Shown here piece by piece: positions 56,523-64,000 of a stretch of 64,000 nucleotides of DNA. The DNA comes from Thermomonas haemolytica (GTDB taxonomy: Bacteria > Pseudomonadota > Gammaproteobacteria > Xanthomonadales > Xanthomonadaceae), in assembly GCF_004346265.1 (NCBI RefSeq), contig NZ_SMAP01000001.1:124001-188000 (forward strand), written 5' to 3'. Within the stretch, counting starts at the first letter, position 1; each line of letters begins with the position of its first letter. The notes below the pieces were generated by a model. That model saw only the letters and a list, made by a program, of their open reading frames with translations, was not told the origin of the DNA and did not search any database. The translations under genes and the position numbers were made by a program.

Positions 56523-56550
56523 ATTATACATACTTTTTATTACATACTTT
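56523..56550 (-). promoter_or_regulatory. AT-rich vapBC promoter with direct repeats
   Basis: TATAAT (56528-56523) lies 31 bases before the vapB GTG. Two copies of TACATACTTT (plus-strand 56527-56536 and 56541-56550) are spaced 14 bases apart and overlap the -10 and -35 region, a plausible operator for VapBC autorepression. The segment is strikingly AT-rich for this genome. Confidence 0.6.
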
Positions 56551-56590
56551 CGACGGCCGTGCAGCCCGGCCTGTCCCGGCTCGGCGGCAT

Positions 56591-57391
56591 TCAGCCAAGC
56601 CCGGTGCGCGCGCCTCCGGCATGCCGGGCCAGGTACAGGGCGCGGTCGCAGCGCTGGAAGAACTGGGCCGGCGCCTCGTCCTGCGCGCCCAGCTCCACCA
56701 GCCCGGCGCTGAAGGTGACGTAGTTCGGGCCGGTGCCGTCGGCCGGCCAGGCCGTATGCCGCGCGAACGCATGCTGCAGGCGTTCGCACAGGCGCCAGCC
56801 GCCGTCGCGGCCGGTGTCGGTGAGGATCACCGCGAAGGTGTCGCCGCCCAGCCGCGCCGGCAGGTCGGACAGCCGGCACACCGCGCGCAGCAGCCGCGCC
56901 GCCTCCACCAGCACGTGGTCGCCGACCGCATGCGACCAGCTTTCGTTCACCTGCTTGAGGTGGTCGATGTCCAGCAGCACCAGGCTCAGCGGCTGCCCGT
57001 GGCGCTTGGAGCGCGCGAAGCTCAGGGCCAGCTGCTCGTCGAAGGCGCGGCCGTTGGGCAGGCCGGTCAGCGCGTCCTCGGAGGCCAGCCGCGCGAAATC
57101 GCGCTCGCGCTCCTGCATGCGCGCCATCAGGGCATCACGCTCGTGCAGCACGGCCAACAGCTGCTCGCCCTGGCGGCGCTGCTCGGCGGCCTTGGCCTCG
57201 GCCTCGCGCGCCAGCCGCGCCGCGGTGCGCCGGGCCGCTCCGCCCAGCGCGTACGCCAGGACAGCACCGAGCACGAAGGCCAGCACCACCGCCAGCACGA
57301 CCCAGCCATCGGCCACGCCTTGTCCCGCTGCGGCGGGCGCGCTTGCCGGCAGCAGGGCGGCCAGGCCGCAGGACATGCGCATGTTCGCCAT
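56591..57391 (-). CDS. GGDEF-domain protein with a degenerate active site (GGDTF)
   Basis: A 266-residue protein with a signal-anchor or short N-terminal helix pair (MANMRMSCGLAALLPASAPA, then WVVLAVVLAFVLGAVLAYAL), a coiled coil (residues 52-100, rich in Ala/Arg/Glu) and a GGDEF domain from about 100. It has DALTGLPNGRAFDEQL, LVLLDIDHLKQVNESWSHAVGD and the A-site LGGDTFAVIL, where Thr replaces the catalytic Glu of GG(D/E)EF. The inhibitory I-site RxxD (RLSD) lies exactly five residues before GGDTF. It is more likely a c-di-GMP receptor or inactive homologue than a cyclase. The gene is divergent from acnA (100 bp). Confidence 0.85.
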   Translation of the reverse strand: MANMRMSCGLAALLPASAPAAAGQGVADGWVVLAVVLAFVLGAVLAYALGGAARRTAARLAREAEAKAAEQRRQGEQLLAVLHERDALMARMQERERDFARLASEDALTGLPNGRAFDEQLALSFARSKRHGQPLSLVLLDIDHLKQVNESWSHAVGDHVLVEAARLLRAVCRLSDLPARLGGDTFAVILTDTGRDGGWRLCERLQHAFARHTAWPADGTGPNYVTFSAGLVELGAQDEAPAQFFQRCDRALYLARHAGGARTGLG

Positions 57392-57491
57392 CGCTCACCG
57401 CCCTCGTCGCAATTCAATCCGGCTTAACATCGCAGGCGCACCATAGCGCCATCGCCTGCGCCCGCGGGCACCTTCTCCCAGGAGTCTTCCC

Positions 57492-60248
57492 ATGCGCAAC
57501 TCCCTCGCAACCCAAGACCGCCTGCACGTTAACGGCCGCGAGTACGCTTTCCACAGCCTGCCGAAGCTGGGCGAACGGTTCGACATCGCCCGCCTACCCT
57601 ATTCGCTGAAAATCCTGCTGGAAAACCTGCTGCGCCACGAGGATGGCGGCATCACGGTCGGCCGCGAGCATATCGAGGCGCTGGCGCAGTGGGACCCGAA
57701 GGCCGAGCCGGACACCGAGATCGCGTTCATGCCGGCGCGGGTGGTGCTGCAGGACTTCACCGGCGTGCCCTGCGTGGTGGACCTGGCGGCGATGCGCGAC
57801 GCGGTGGTGGCGCTGGGCGGACGGCCCGAGCAGATCAACCCGCAGATCCCTTCCGAGCTGGTGATCGACCACTCGGTGCAGGTGGATGCCTTCGCCCGCC
57901 CGGACGCGCTGGACATCAACGGCCGCATCGAATTCGAGCGCAACGCCGAACGCTACGGCTTCCTGCGCTGGGGCCAGAAGGCGTTCGCCAATTTCAAGGT
58001 GGTGCCGCCCAGCACCGGCATCGTGCACCAGGTGAACCTGGAATACCTGGCGCGGGTGGTGATGACGCGGGAGGTGGAGGGCGTGACCTGGGCTTTCCCC
58101 GACACCGTGTTCGGCACCGACAGCCATACCACCATGGTCAACGGCCTGGGGGTGCTGGGCTGGGGCGTGGGCGGGATCGAGGCGGAGGCGGCGATGCTGG
58201 GCCAGCCGTCGTCGATGCTGATCCCGCAGGTGGTGGGCTTCCGCCTGACCGGGCGGCTGCCCGAGGGCACCACCGCCACCGATCTGGTGCTGACCGTCAC
58301 CCAGATGCTGCGCCAGCACGGCGTGGTGGGCAAGTTCGTGGAGTTCTACGGCGACGGCCTGCAGCACCTGCCGCTGGCCGACCGCGCCACCATCGGCAAC
58401 ATGGCGCCGGAATACGGCGCCACCTGCGGCATCTTCCCGATCGACGCCGAATCGCTGGCCTACCTGCGCCTGTCCGGCCGCAGCGAGGAGCAGATCGCGC
58501 TGGTCGAGGCCTATGCCAAGGCGCAGGGCCTGTGGCACGCGCCCGACAGCCCGCACGCGCACTACAGCAGCACCCTGGAACTGGACATGGGCACGGTGCG
58601 CCCCTCGCTGGCCGGGCCCAAGCGGCCGCAGGACCGGGTACTGCTCGGTGACGTGCCGGCCAACAGCCGCGCCGCCATCGCCCAGCTCACCGCCGCGCGC
58701 GAGCAGCGCGGCGCGGACGTGGCCGACTTCATCGCCGAAGGCGGCGATGCCGCGGTCGGCAATCGGCATCTGGCCAAGGGCCAGGCCGACGCCGTGATCG
58801 ACGGCCAGTCGGTGCGGCTGAAGGACGGCGCGGTGGTGATCGCCGCCATCACCTCCTGCACCAATACCTCCAACCCCGCGGTGATGGTGGCCGCCGGCCT
58901 GCTGGCACGCAATGCGGTCGCACGCGGGCTGCGGCGCAAGCCGTGGGTCAAGACTTCGCTGGCGCCCGGCTCGCGGGTGGTGACCGACTACCTGCAGAAG
59001 GCCGGCCTGATGCCGGCGCTGGAACAGCTGGGGTTCGACGTGGTGGGCTACGGCTGCACCACCTGCATCGGCAATTCCGGGCCGCTGCCGGTGGAGGTGA
59101 GCGCCGCCATCGCCGCCGGTGACCTGTGCGTGGCTTCGGTGCTGTCCGGCAACCGCAACTTCGAGGGCCGCATCCACGCCGAGGTGAAGATGAACTACCT
59201 GGCCAGCCCGCCGCTGGTGGTGGCGTATGCGCTGGCCGGCAGCACCGAGATCGATCTCACCCGCGAGCCGCTGGGCCACGACCGCGACGGCGCGCCGGTG
59301 TATCTGAAGGACCTGTGGCCGAGCGCGCGCGAGGTAGCCGACACCATCGCCGCCACCCTCGGCCCGGACCTGTACCGCCACAACTACGCCAACGTCTTCC
59401 AGGGCGATGCGCGCTGGAACGCCATCGCCTCCCCGGACGGCGAGCGGTATGCGTGGAATGCGGCTTCCACCTACATCAAGAACCCGCCCTACTTCGAAGG
59501 CATGACCATGCAGCCGGGGCGGATCGACGACATCGCCGGCGCGCGCGTGCTGGGCCTGTTCGGCGACTCCATCACCACCGACCACATCAGCCCCGCCGGC
59601 AGCATCAAGAAGGATTCCCCGGCGGGCCGCTACCTCATCGCGCGCGGGGTGCAGCCGGTGGACTTCAACAGCTACGGCAGCCGCCGCGGCAACGACGACG
59701 TGATGGTGCGCGGCACCTTCGCCAACATCCGCATCAAGAACCTGATGCTCGGCGGCGAGGAAGGCGGCAACACCCTGTACTTCGGGCGCGATGGCGGCCG
59801 CGAGAAGCTGGCCATCTACGACGCGGCGATGAAGTACAAGGCCGACGGCGTGCCGCTGGTGGTGATCGCCGGCAAGGAATACGGCACCGGCTCCAGCCGC
59901 GACTGGGCGGCCAAGGGCACCAACCTGCTGGGCGTGAAGGCGGTGATCGCCGAGAGCTTCGAGCGCATCCACCGCAGCAACCTGGTCGGCATGGGCGTGC
60001 TGCCGCTGCGCTTCCGCGACGGCGAGACCGCGCAGTCGCTGGGACTGTACGGCAGCGAGACCTACTCCATCACCGGGCTGGCCGATGGCGAAGCGAAGAC
60101 CGCGACCGTCACCGCCACCCGCGCCGACGGCCACCAGACGCGGTTCGAGGTGGACGTGCTGCTGCTCACCCCCAAGGAAGTGGAATACGCCCGCCACGGC
60201 GGCCTGCTGCAGTACGTGCTGCGGCAGCTGGCCGGCAAGGCCGCGTAA
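57492..60248 (+). CDS. acnA: aconitate hydratase A
   Basis: A 918-residue monomeric aconitase of the AcnA/IRP type, used under stress or iron limitation and convertible to an RNA-binding protein when the cluster is lost. Cluster Cys lie in [13 protein letters not shown] and [36 protein letters not shown] is the substrate block, and [18 protein letters not shown] and [16 protein letters not shown] come from domain 4. ATG 57492 has AGGAG seven bases upstream. It is unlinked to acnB except by position (1.6 kb away, with vapBC and a GGDEF gene between). Confidence 0.97.
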   Translation: MRNSLATQDRLHVNGREYAFHSLPKLGERFDIARLPYSLKILLENLLRHEDGGITVGREHIEALAQWDPKAEPDTEIAFMPARVVLQDFTGVPCVVDLAAMRDAVVALGGRPEQINPQIPSELVIDHSVQVDAFARPDALDINGRIEFERNAERYGFLRWGQKAFANFKVVPPSTGIVHQVNLEYLARVVMTREVEGVTWAFPDTVFGTDSHTTMVNGLGVLGWGVGGIEAEAAMLGQPSSMLIPQVVGFRLTGRLPEGTTATDLVLTVTQMLRQHGVVGKFVEFYGDGLQHLPLADRATIGNMAPEYGATCGIFPIDAESLAYLRLSGRSEEQIALVEAYAKAQGLWHAPDSPHAHYSSTLELDMGTVRPSLAGPKRPQDRVLLGDVPANSRAAIAQLTAAREQRGADVADFIAEGGDAAVGNRHLAKGQADAVIDGQSVRLKDGAVVIAAITSCTNTSNPAVMVAAGLLARNAVARGLRRKPWVKTSLAPGSRVVTDYLQKAGLMPALEQLGFDVVGYGCTTCIGNSGPLPVEVSAAIAAGDLCVASVLSGNRNFEGRIHAEVKMNYLASPPLVVAYALAGSTEIDLTREPLGHDRDGAPVYLKDLWPSAREVADTIAATLGPDLYRHNYANVFQGDARWNAIASPDGERYAWNAASTYIKNPPYFEGMTMQPGRIDDIAGARVLGLFGDSITTDHISPAGSIKKDSPAGRYLIARGVQPVDFNSYGSRRGNDDVMVRGTFANIRIKNLMLGGEEGGNTLYFGRDGGREKLAIYDAAMKYKADGVPLVVIAGKEYGTGSSRDWAAKGTNLLGVKAVIAESFERIHRSNLVGMGVLPLRFRDGETAQSLGLYGSETYSITGLADGEAKTATVTATRADGHQTRFEVDVLLLTPKEVEYARHGGLLQYVLRQLAGKAA

Positions 60249-60332
60249 GCCGCGGGCGCTCACCGCACCGATGGCGGACGCGCCGGCTGCCGCCCGGCCG
60301 TGCGCCGCAAGAGGTGCCCCGACATCACTATC

Positions 60333-60358
60333 CAATAATACGAATATTGTTGCATAAT
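60333..60358 (+). promoter_or_regulatory. arsR promoter/operator region
   Basis: CATAAT at 60353-60358 ends six bases before the GTG of arsR, so a leaderless mRNA is likely. Just upstream a CAATA-N7-TATTG inverted repeat (60333-60349) occupies the core promoter, where ArsR/SmtB repressors typically bind. Confidence 0.55.
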
Positions 60359-60364
60359 CGCAGA

Positions 60365-60712
60365 GTGAACGACGCATCCGCCATCTCTGCCCTGTCCGCG
60401 CTTGCGCATGCCGATCGTCTGGCCGCCTTCCGGATGCTGGTCCGCGCCGGGCCCGCGGGCCTGCCTTCCGGCGAGATCGCCAACCGCCTTGCGATTCCGC
60501 CCACGCGCATGAGTTTTCACCTGGCCAGCCTGGAACGGGCCGGGCTGCTGGAGTCCCGGCGGGCCGGCAGGCAGGTGTGGTACGCGGCCCGCTACGACGC
60601 GATGCGCGCACTTCTGGCCTTCCTGACCGAAGACTGCTGCGCCGGCGACCCCCAGATCTGCGGAGGGCTGGCCGCACCGGCGCCCCAGTGCGCACCAGAG
60701 ACCGCGGCATGA
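60365..60712 (+). CDS. arsR: ArsR-family arsenite-responsive repressor
   Basis: A 115-residue winged-helix repressor. The core is ALAHADRLAAFRMLVRAGPA, SGEIANRLAIPPTRMSFHLA (recognition helix) and the wing LLESRRAGRQVWYAA. The classical ELCVCDL metal site in the alpha-3 helix is absent. Instead three Cys lie in the C-terminal TEDCCAGDPQICGG, like the C-terminal As(III) site of the Acidithiobacillus-type ArsR. The start is GTG 60365, six bases after a CATAAT box. The stop overlaps arsC (ATGA). It would repress the operon until arsenite binds. Confidence 0.92.
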   Translation: MNDASAISALSALAHADRLAAFRMLVRAGPAGLPSGEIANRLAIPPTRMSFHLASLERAGLLESRRAGRQVWYAARYDAMRALLAFLTEDCCAGDPQICGGLAAPAPQCAPETAA

Positions 60713-61173
60713 CCCACGCGACTTCGCTGCCGCCGTCCCCGTTGCAACCGCCTTCGGCCATGACCGTCACCATCTACCACAACCCGGCCTGCGGGACCTC
60801 GCGCAATGCACTGGCGATGATCCGCCAGTCCGGCGAGGACCCGGAGGTGATCGAATACCTGGAGACCCCACCCTCGCGTGACACGCTCAGGCAGCTGATC
60901 GCCGCCATGGGCATCCCCACGCGCGACCTGCTCCGGCGCAAGGACACGCCCTACGACGCGCTCGGCCTGGACGACCCGACGCTCGACGACGACGCCCTGC
61001 TCGACGCGATGCTGGCGCATCCGATCCTGATCAACCGGCCGATCGTGGTGACCGCCAAGGGCGCGGCGCTGTGCCGCCCTTCGGAGCGGGTGCTGGCCTT
61101 GCTGCCCCATCCGGTGGCCACCTTCACCAAGGAAGACGGCGAGATCGTGTCGAGCGCGGGGGTGGCCCGATGA
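60709..61173 (+). CDS. arsC: glutaredoxin-dependent arsenate reductase
   Basis: A 154-residue ArsC of the plasmid R773/ArsC-like thioredoxin-fold family, reducing arsenate to arsenite with glutaredoxin. The catalytic Cys is in [16 protein letters not shown] (near residue 27 from ATG 60709). Further Arg residues fitting the As-binding set occur in [34 protein letters not shown] and PSERVLALL. An internal ATG at 60760 would give the shorter canonical start ([10 protein letters not shown]); I keep 60709 because of its ATGA coupling to arsR, but 60760 is possible. The stop overlaps arsH by ATGA. Confidence 0.94.
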   Translation: MTHATSLPPSPLQPPSAMTVTIYHNPACGTSRNALAMIRQSGEDPEVIEYLETPPSRDTLRQLIAAMGIPTRDLLRRKDTPYDALGLDDPTLDDDALLDAMLAHPILINRPIVVTAKGAALCRPSERVLALLPHPVATFTKEDGEIVSSAGVAR

Positions 61174-61895
61174 GCGCGGTTCCCCTCGACGACCTGCCGA
61201 ACATCGACCCGGCGCTGCTGCATCCCATCGACGTGGCGGCGCTGGCCACGCCGGACGACCCCCGGCACCCGCCGCGCCTGCTGGTGCTGTACGGCTCGCT
61301 GCGCGAGCGCTCGTATTCCCGCCTGCTAGCGCAGGAAGCCATGCGGCTACTGCGCTGGTTCGGCTGCGACGTGCGCATGTTCGATCCGCACGGCCTGCCG
61401 CTCCCCGACGGCGCCGATCCCGGGCATCCGAAGGTCAGCGAGCTGCGCGCCCTCGCCGACTGGTGCGAAGGCATGCTGTGGGTAAGCCCGGAGCGGCACG
61501 GCGCGATGACCGCGATCATGAAGGCGCAGATCGACTGGATCCCGCTCGAAGTGGGCGGGATCCGCCCCACCCAGGGCAAGACCCTGGCGGTGATGCAGGT
61601 CTGCGGCGGCTCGCAGAGCTTCAATGCGGTCAACCAGCTGCGCATCCTGGGCCGCTGGATGCGCATGGTCACCATCCCCAACCAGTCGTCGGTGCCCAAG
61701 GCCTACCAGGAGTTCGACGAGGACGGCCGGATGCGGCCCTCCCCCTACTACCTGCGGGTGGTGGATGTCTGCGAGGAACTGGCCAAGTTCACCTGGCTGG
61801 TGCGCGGCCGCTCCCGCTACCTGACCAACCGCTACTCGGAGCGGGTGGAAAGCGCCGAAGCCCTGTCCCGTCGCGTCAACCAGCGCGCCCTCTGA
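61170..61895 (+). CDS. arsH: ArsH, NADPH-dependent flavoprotein oxidoreductase
   Basis: A 241-residue flavodoxin-like FMN reductase. In other bacteria ArsH oxidises trivalent methylated or aromatic arsenicals and reduces dyes or quinones. The FMN loop is [20 protein letters not shown] (near residues 39-58). It also has [51 protein letters not shown] and a characteristic [24 protein letters not shown] overlaps arsC upstream, and arsB follows 19 bp downstream. Confidence 0.95.
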   Translation: MSAVPLDDLPNIDPALLHPIDVAALATPDDPRHPPRLLVLYGSLRERSYSRLLAQEAMRLLRWFGCDVRMFDPHGLPLPDGADPGHPKVSELRALADWCEGMLWVSPERHGAMTAIMKAQIDWIPLEVGGIRPTQGKTLAVMQVCGGSQSFNAVNQLRILGRWMRMVTIPNQSSVPKAYQEFDEDGRMRPSPYYLRVVDVCEELAKFTWLVRGRSRYLTNRYSERVESAEALSRRVNQRAL

Positions 61896-61914
61896 ACTCA
61901 CGCCACACACTGCC

Positions 61915-63216
61915 ATGCTCGCACTGACGATCTTCATCGCCACCCTCGTCGTGGTCATCTGGCAGCCCCGCGGGATCGGCATCGGCTGGTCGGCGCTGGC
62001 CGGCGCCGCCGTCGCGCTGGCCACCGGCGTGGTCGGCTGGCACGACGTGGGCACGGTATGGGCCATCGTGTGGGACGCCACCTTCACCTTCGTCGCGCTG
62101 ATCGTGATCTCCCTGATCCTGGACGAAGCCGGCTTCTTCGCGTGGGCGGCCCTGCACATCGCGCGCTGGGGCGGCGGCGATCCGCGCCGCCTGTTCCCGC
62201 TGACCGTGCTGCTGGGCGCGGCGATCTCCGCCGTCTTCGCGAACGACGGCGCCGCCCTGCTGCTGACGCCGATCGTGCTGGCCATCCTGCTGCGGCTGCG
62301 GTTCCCGCCCGCGGGCGCGCTGGCCTTCACCGTCGCCTGCGGCTTCATCGCCGACACCGCCAGCCTGCCGCTGGTGGTGTCGAACCTGGTGAACATCGTG
62401 ACCGCCAACTACTTCGGGATCGCGTTCGACCGCTACGCGCTGGTGATGGTGCCGGTCAACCTGGTCTCGGTGGCCGCGACCCTGCTGGTGCTCTGGCTGT
62501 GGTTCCACCGCGACCTGCCGGCCGCCTACCGGGTCGAGGACCTGGAATCCCCGCGCAGCGCCATCCGCGATGTCGCCGTGTTCCGCGCCGCCTTCCCGCT
62601 GCTGGCGCTGCTGCTGCTGGCGTATTTCGTGACCGGCCCGCGCGGGGTCCCCACCGCCCTGGTCACCGGGGCCGCGGCGCTGTCGCTCATGGCCATCGCC
62701 GGCCGCTGGGCCACGGGCGGACGCGGCGCCAGCGTGCAGCTGGTCAAGGTCCTGCGCGGGGCGCCCTGGCAAATCGTGCTGTTCTCCCTCGGCATGTACC
62801 TGGTTGTCTATGGCCTGGGCCATGCGTGGCTCACGCGCGAGGCCACCGCCATCCTCGACCGCCTCGCCGGATACGGCCCGCTGGCGGCGACGGTGGGCAC
62901 CGGATTTGCCGTGGCCGGCCTGGCCTCGGTGATGAACAACATGCCGGCCACGCTGGTAGGCGCGCTCGCCATCGACGCCGCCCACGTGCCGGCACTCACG
63001 CGGGAGCTGATGGTCTACGCCAACATCATCGGCAACGACCTCGGGCCCAAGTTCACCCCGATCGGCTCGCTCGCCACCCTGCTTTGGCTGCACGTGCTCG
63101 CCGGCAAGGGCCAACGGATCACCTGGGGCCAGTACATGAAGGTCGGCCTGGCGCTGACTCCCCCCGTCCTGCTCGCGACCCTGCTCGCGCTCTGGCTCTG
63201 GCTGCAGGTGGTGTAA
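61915..63216 (+). CDS. arsB: arsenite efflux pump ArsB
   Basis: A 433-residue, twelve-helix arsenite/antimonite:proton antiporter of the ArsB group, clearly not ACR3. Signatures are IWQPRGIGIGWSALAGA, FANDGAALLLTPIVLA, CGFIADTASLPLVVSNLVNI, GAPWQIVLFSLGMYLVVYGL and VMNNMPATLVGALAID, with GNDLGPKFTPIGSLATLLWL near the C-terminus. No ArsA ATPase is present, so it works as a secondary pump. It ends the arsRCHB operon; no clear terminator was seen in the next 330 bp. Confidence 0.96.
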   Translation: MLALTIFIATLVVVIWQPRGIGIGWSALAGAAVALATGVVGWHDVGTVWAIVWDATFTFVALIVISLILDEAGFFAWAALHIARWGGGDPRRLFPLTVLLGAAISAVFANDGAALLLTPIVLAILLRLRFPPAGALAFTVACGFIADTASLPLVVSNLVNIVTANYFGIAFDRYALVMVPVNLVSVAATLLVLWLWFHRDLPAAYRVEDLESPRSAIRDVAVFRAAFPLLALLLLAYFVTGPRGVPTALVTGAAALSLMAIAGRWATGGRGASVQLVKVLRGAPWQIVLFSLGMYLVVYGLGHAWLTREATAILDRLAGYGPLAATVGTGFAVAGLASVMNNMPATLVGALAIDAAHVPALTRELMVYANIIGNDLGPKFTPIGSLATLLWLHVLAGKGQRITWGQYMKVGLALTPPVLLATLLALWLWLQVV

Positions 63217-63547
63217 GCCCGGATCGCACCGGGGCGAGGGGCAACGCCCTGAGCCAAGCAAGGGTGGTCTTCAAGACTGCGACTCTGAGGCGATCATGCC
63301 TGTGGACGGCACGACGGCAGACCGAACGAGTGTTGGGCGCAAACCGCGTGGGCCGCGCAAGTGGCTAGATCCCGAAGGGTGACGGAGGCGATGGTGCCGC
63401 CTCAATCAAACAAACACACCGGGAGTCGGTGGCAGGCAATGACGCAACGTGCAGGCCCGGTCAGCGGGAGGCTCTTCTTCGTTCACTTGACCGGAGGCGG
63501 CGAAATGGTGACCCCGTTTTTCGTTTTTCCACACCTTTCCTCCTCGC
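63217..63547. other. 331-bp gap with a composition shift at an island edge
   Basis: No credible gene, tRNA or direct repeat was found. G+C falls from about 70% in the ars operon to 58-60% in the 60-base blocks I counted here, and to 43-50% in blocks inside the next gene. A T-rich stretch (63515-63535) lies just downstream of that minus-strand gene and reads as AAAAACG repeats on its coding strand. Short open frames at 63361-63585 (plus) and 63406-63615 (minus) look random. Confidence 0.5.
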
Positions 63548-64000
63548 TTAAGCGGGTGATCTTCGTCTGCGCGGCGACACATTAAACCCCTCAGGAACCG
63601 GCTTGAATGGATCATTATCGCGAGGCCATTTTTTTGCGCGAGACTGAAAGCTACGGAGCGAGTTCACATCGATATCAACAACAACGACATAGTCGTCGCC
63701 ACCGCCGCGCACGCGACACAAATCCCGACGATATGCATCTTTCATCGGCGCTCGCACGCGACTGTCTCCATACGACCTATTATTCACAAGCGCAACGTAT
63801 GCATGCACATCCAGCGCAGCGGACTCGACTAAGGCCCCAAATGTTTCGAGGTCCCGATTCCAAGAAAGCACAAACAAAGAATCGACTTCCCCTTGAAAAC
63901 GTTGTCGATAGGAGATGCTCTGCAGTTCTGAACAGACCAGTACGCCAAAAGAGAAGCCCTTGTGATCATAGACTGGCTTCTCAGGAGGCTGCTCGTCCCA
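63548..64000 (-). CDS. C-terminal nitrilase-like domain of a probable RT-nitrilase (UG1/DRT1) defence protein, 5' end outside window
   Basis: The minus-strand frame is open from base 64000 to a TAG/TGA-type stop at 63548, giving 150 visible residues. They contain the nitrilase nucleophile region FGVLVCSELQSI (Cys codon at 63934-63932), LFVLSWNRDLETFGALVESA, HAYVALVNNRSYGDSRVRAP, YRRDLCRVRGG and DYVVVVDIDVNSLRSFQ, ending FKPVPEGFNVSPRR. I recognise this pattern from the C-terminal domain of the UG1/DRT1 reverse transcriptase fused to a nitrilase, an antiphage system. The reverse-transcriptase half would lie beyond 64000 and cannot be checked. A stand-alone carbon-nitrogen hydrolase is the alternative. 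Codons are AT-richer than in all neighbours. Confidence 0.75.
   Translation of the reverse strand, partial: WDEQPPEKPVYDHKGFSFGVLVCSELQSISYRQRFQGEVDSLFVLSWNRDLETFGALVESAALDVHAYVALVNNRSYGDSRVRAPMKDAYRRDLCRVRGGGDDYVVVVDIDVNSLRSFQSRAKKWPRDNDPFKPVPEGFNVSPRRRRSPA

Noticed and set aside
57594-60773. A minus-strand open frame of about 1060 codons opposite acnA and arsR
   Set aside because: No recognisable domain; antisense artefact of high-G+C codon usage.
63361-63615. Small open frames on both strands in the last gap
   Set aside because: No ribosome site, no conserved motif, overlapping each other in opposite directions.

Overview
The window is a G+C-rich chromosomal segment of a gammaproteobacterium, most likely of the Xanthomonadaceae/Lysobacteraceae. 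The evidence is the 41-residue two-cysteine L36, gene orders such as cmk-rpsA-ihfB-lapB and clpS-clpA, a TonB-dependent receptor, promoters with TAnnnT -10 boxes, and several start codons placed 6-7 bases after a -10 box, as in leaderless mRNAs. I cannot name the genus. About 95% of the window is coding. I saw no rRNA, tRNA or CRISPR array. Many long open frames lie antisense to real genes and are composition artefacts.

Left part (1-20 kb). On the minus strand, cmk, rpsA and ihfB are followed by a coupled envelope operon: lapB, a WecA/WbpL-type glycosyl-1-phosphate transferase, a CapD-type SDR enzyme and galU. On the plus strand come rpmJ, a small secreted protein, the agmatine-to-putrescine pair aguA/aguB and a TraB-family membrane protein. 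A minus-strand efflux operon has one adaptor and two different RND permeases. Two small cytochromes c follow.

Middle (20-36 kb). A polyhydroxybutyrate neighbourhood holds phaE-phaC for synthesis, a 3-hydroxybutyrate-oligomer hydrolase and bdhA. bdhA is followed at once by a NarL-type response regulator, and a large SSS-type hybrid histidine kinase lies 2 kb away. Between them are a tandem 138-bp structured repeat full of DnaA-box-like 9-mers and a 152-bp MITE with IS5-type ends and a CTAA duplication that supplies the kinase stop codon. A TonB-dependent receptor and a GntP-type permease are divergent.

Right-centre (36-60 kb). This part holds dinB, an MHS-type transporter, tex, class Ia ribonucleotide reductase nrdAB behind a cobalamin riboswitch with a competing upstream hairpin, a phosphopantetheinyl transferase, clpA/clpS, a NUDIX-mnmA-hflD operon, acnB, vapBC, a GGDEF protein with a degenerate active site but an intact I-site, and acnA.

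Right end (60-64 kb). A tightly coupled arsR-arsC-arsH-arsB operon is followed by a 331-bp gap in which G+C falls. The window then ends inside the C-terminal nitrilase-like domain of what looks like a reverse transcriptase-nitrilase fusion (UG1/DRT1 antiphage type), read on the minus strand. This edge is the best candidate for an accessory or defence island, but most of it lies beyond base 64000.
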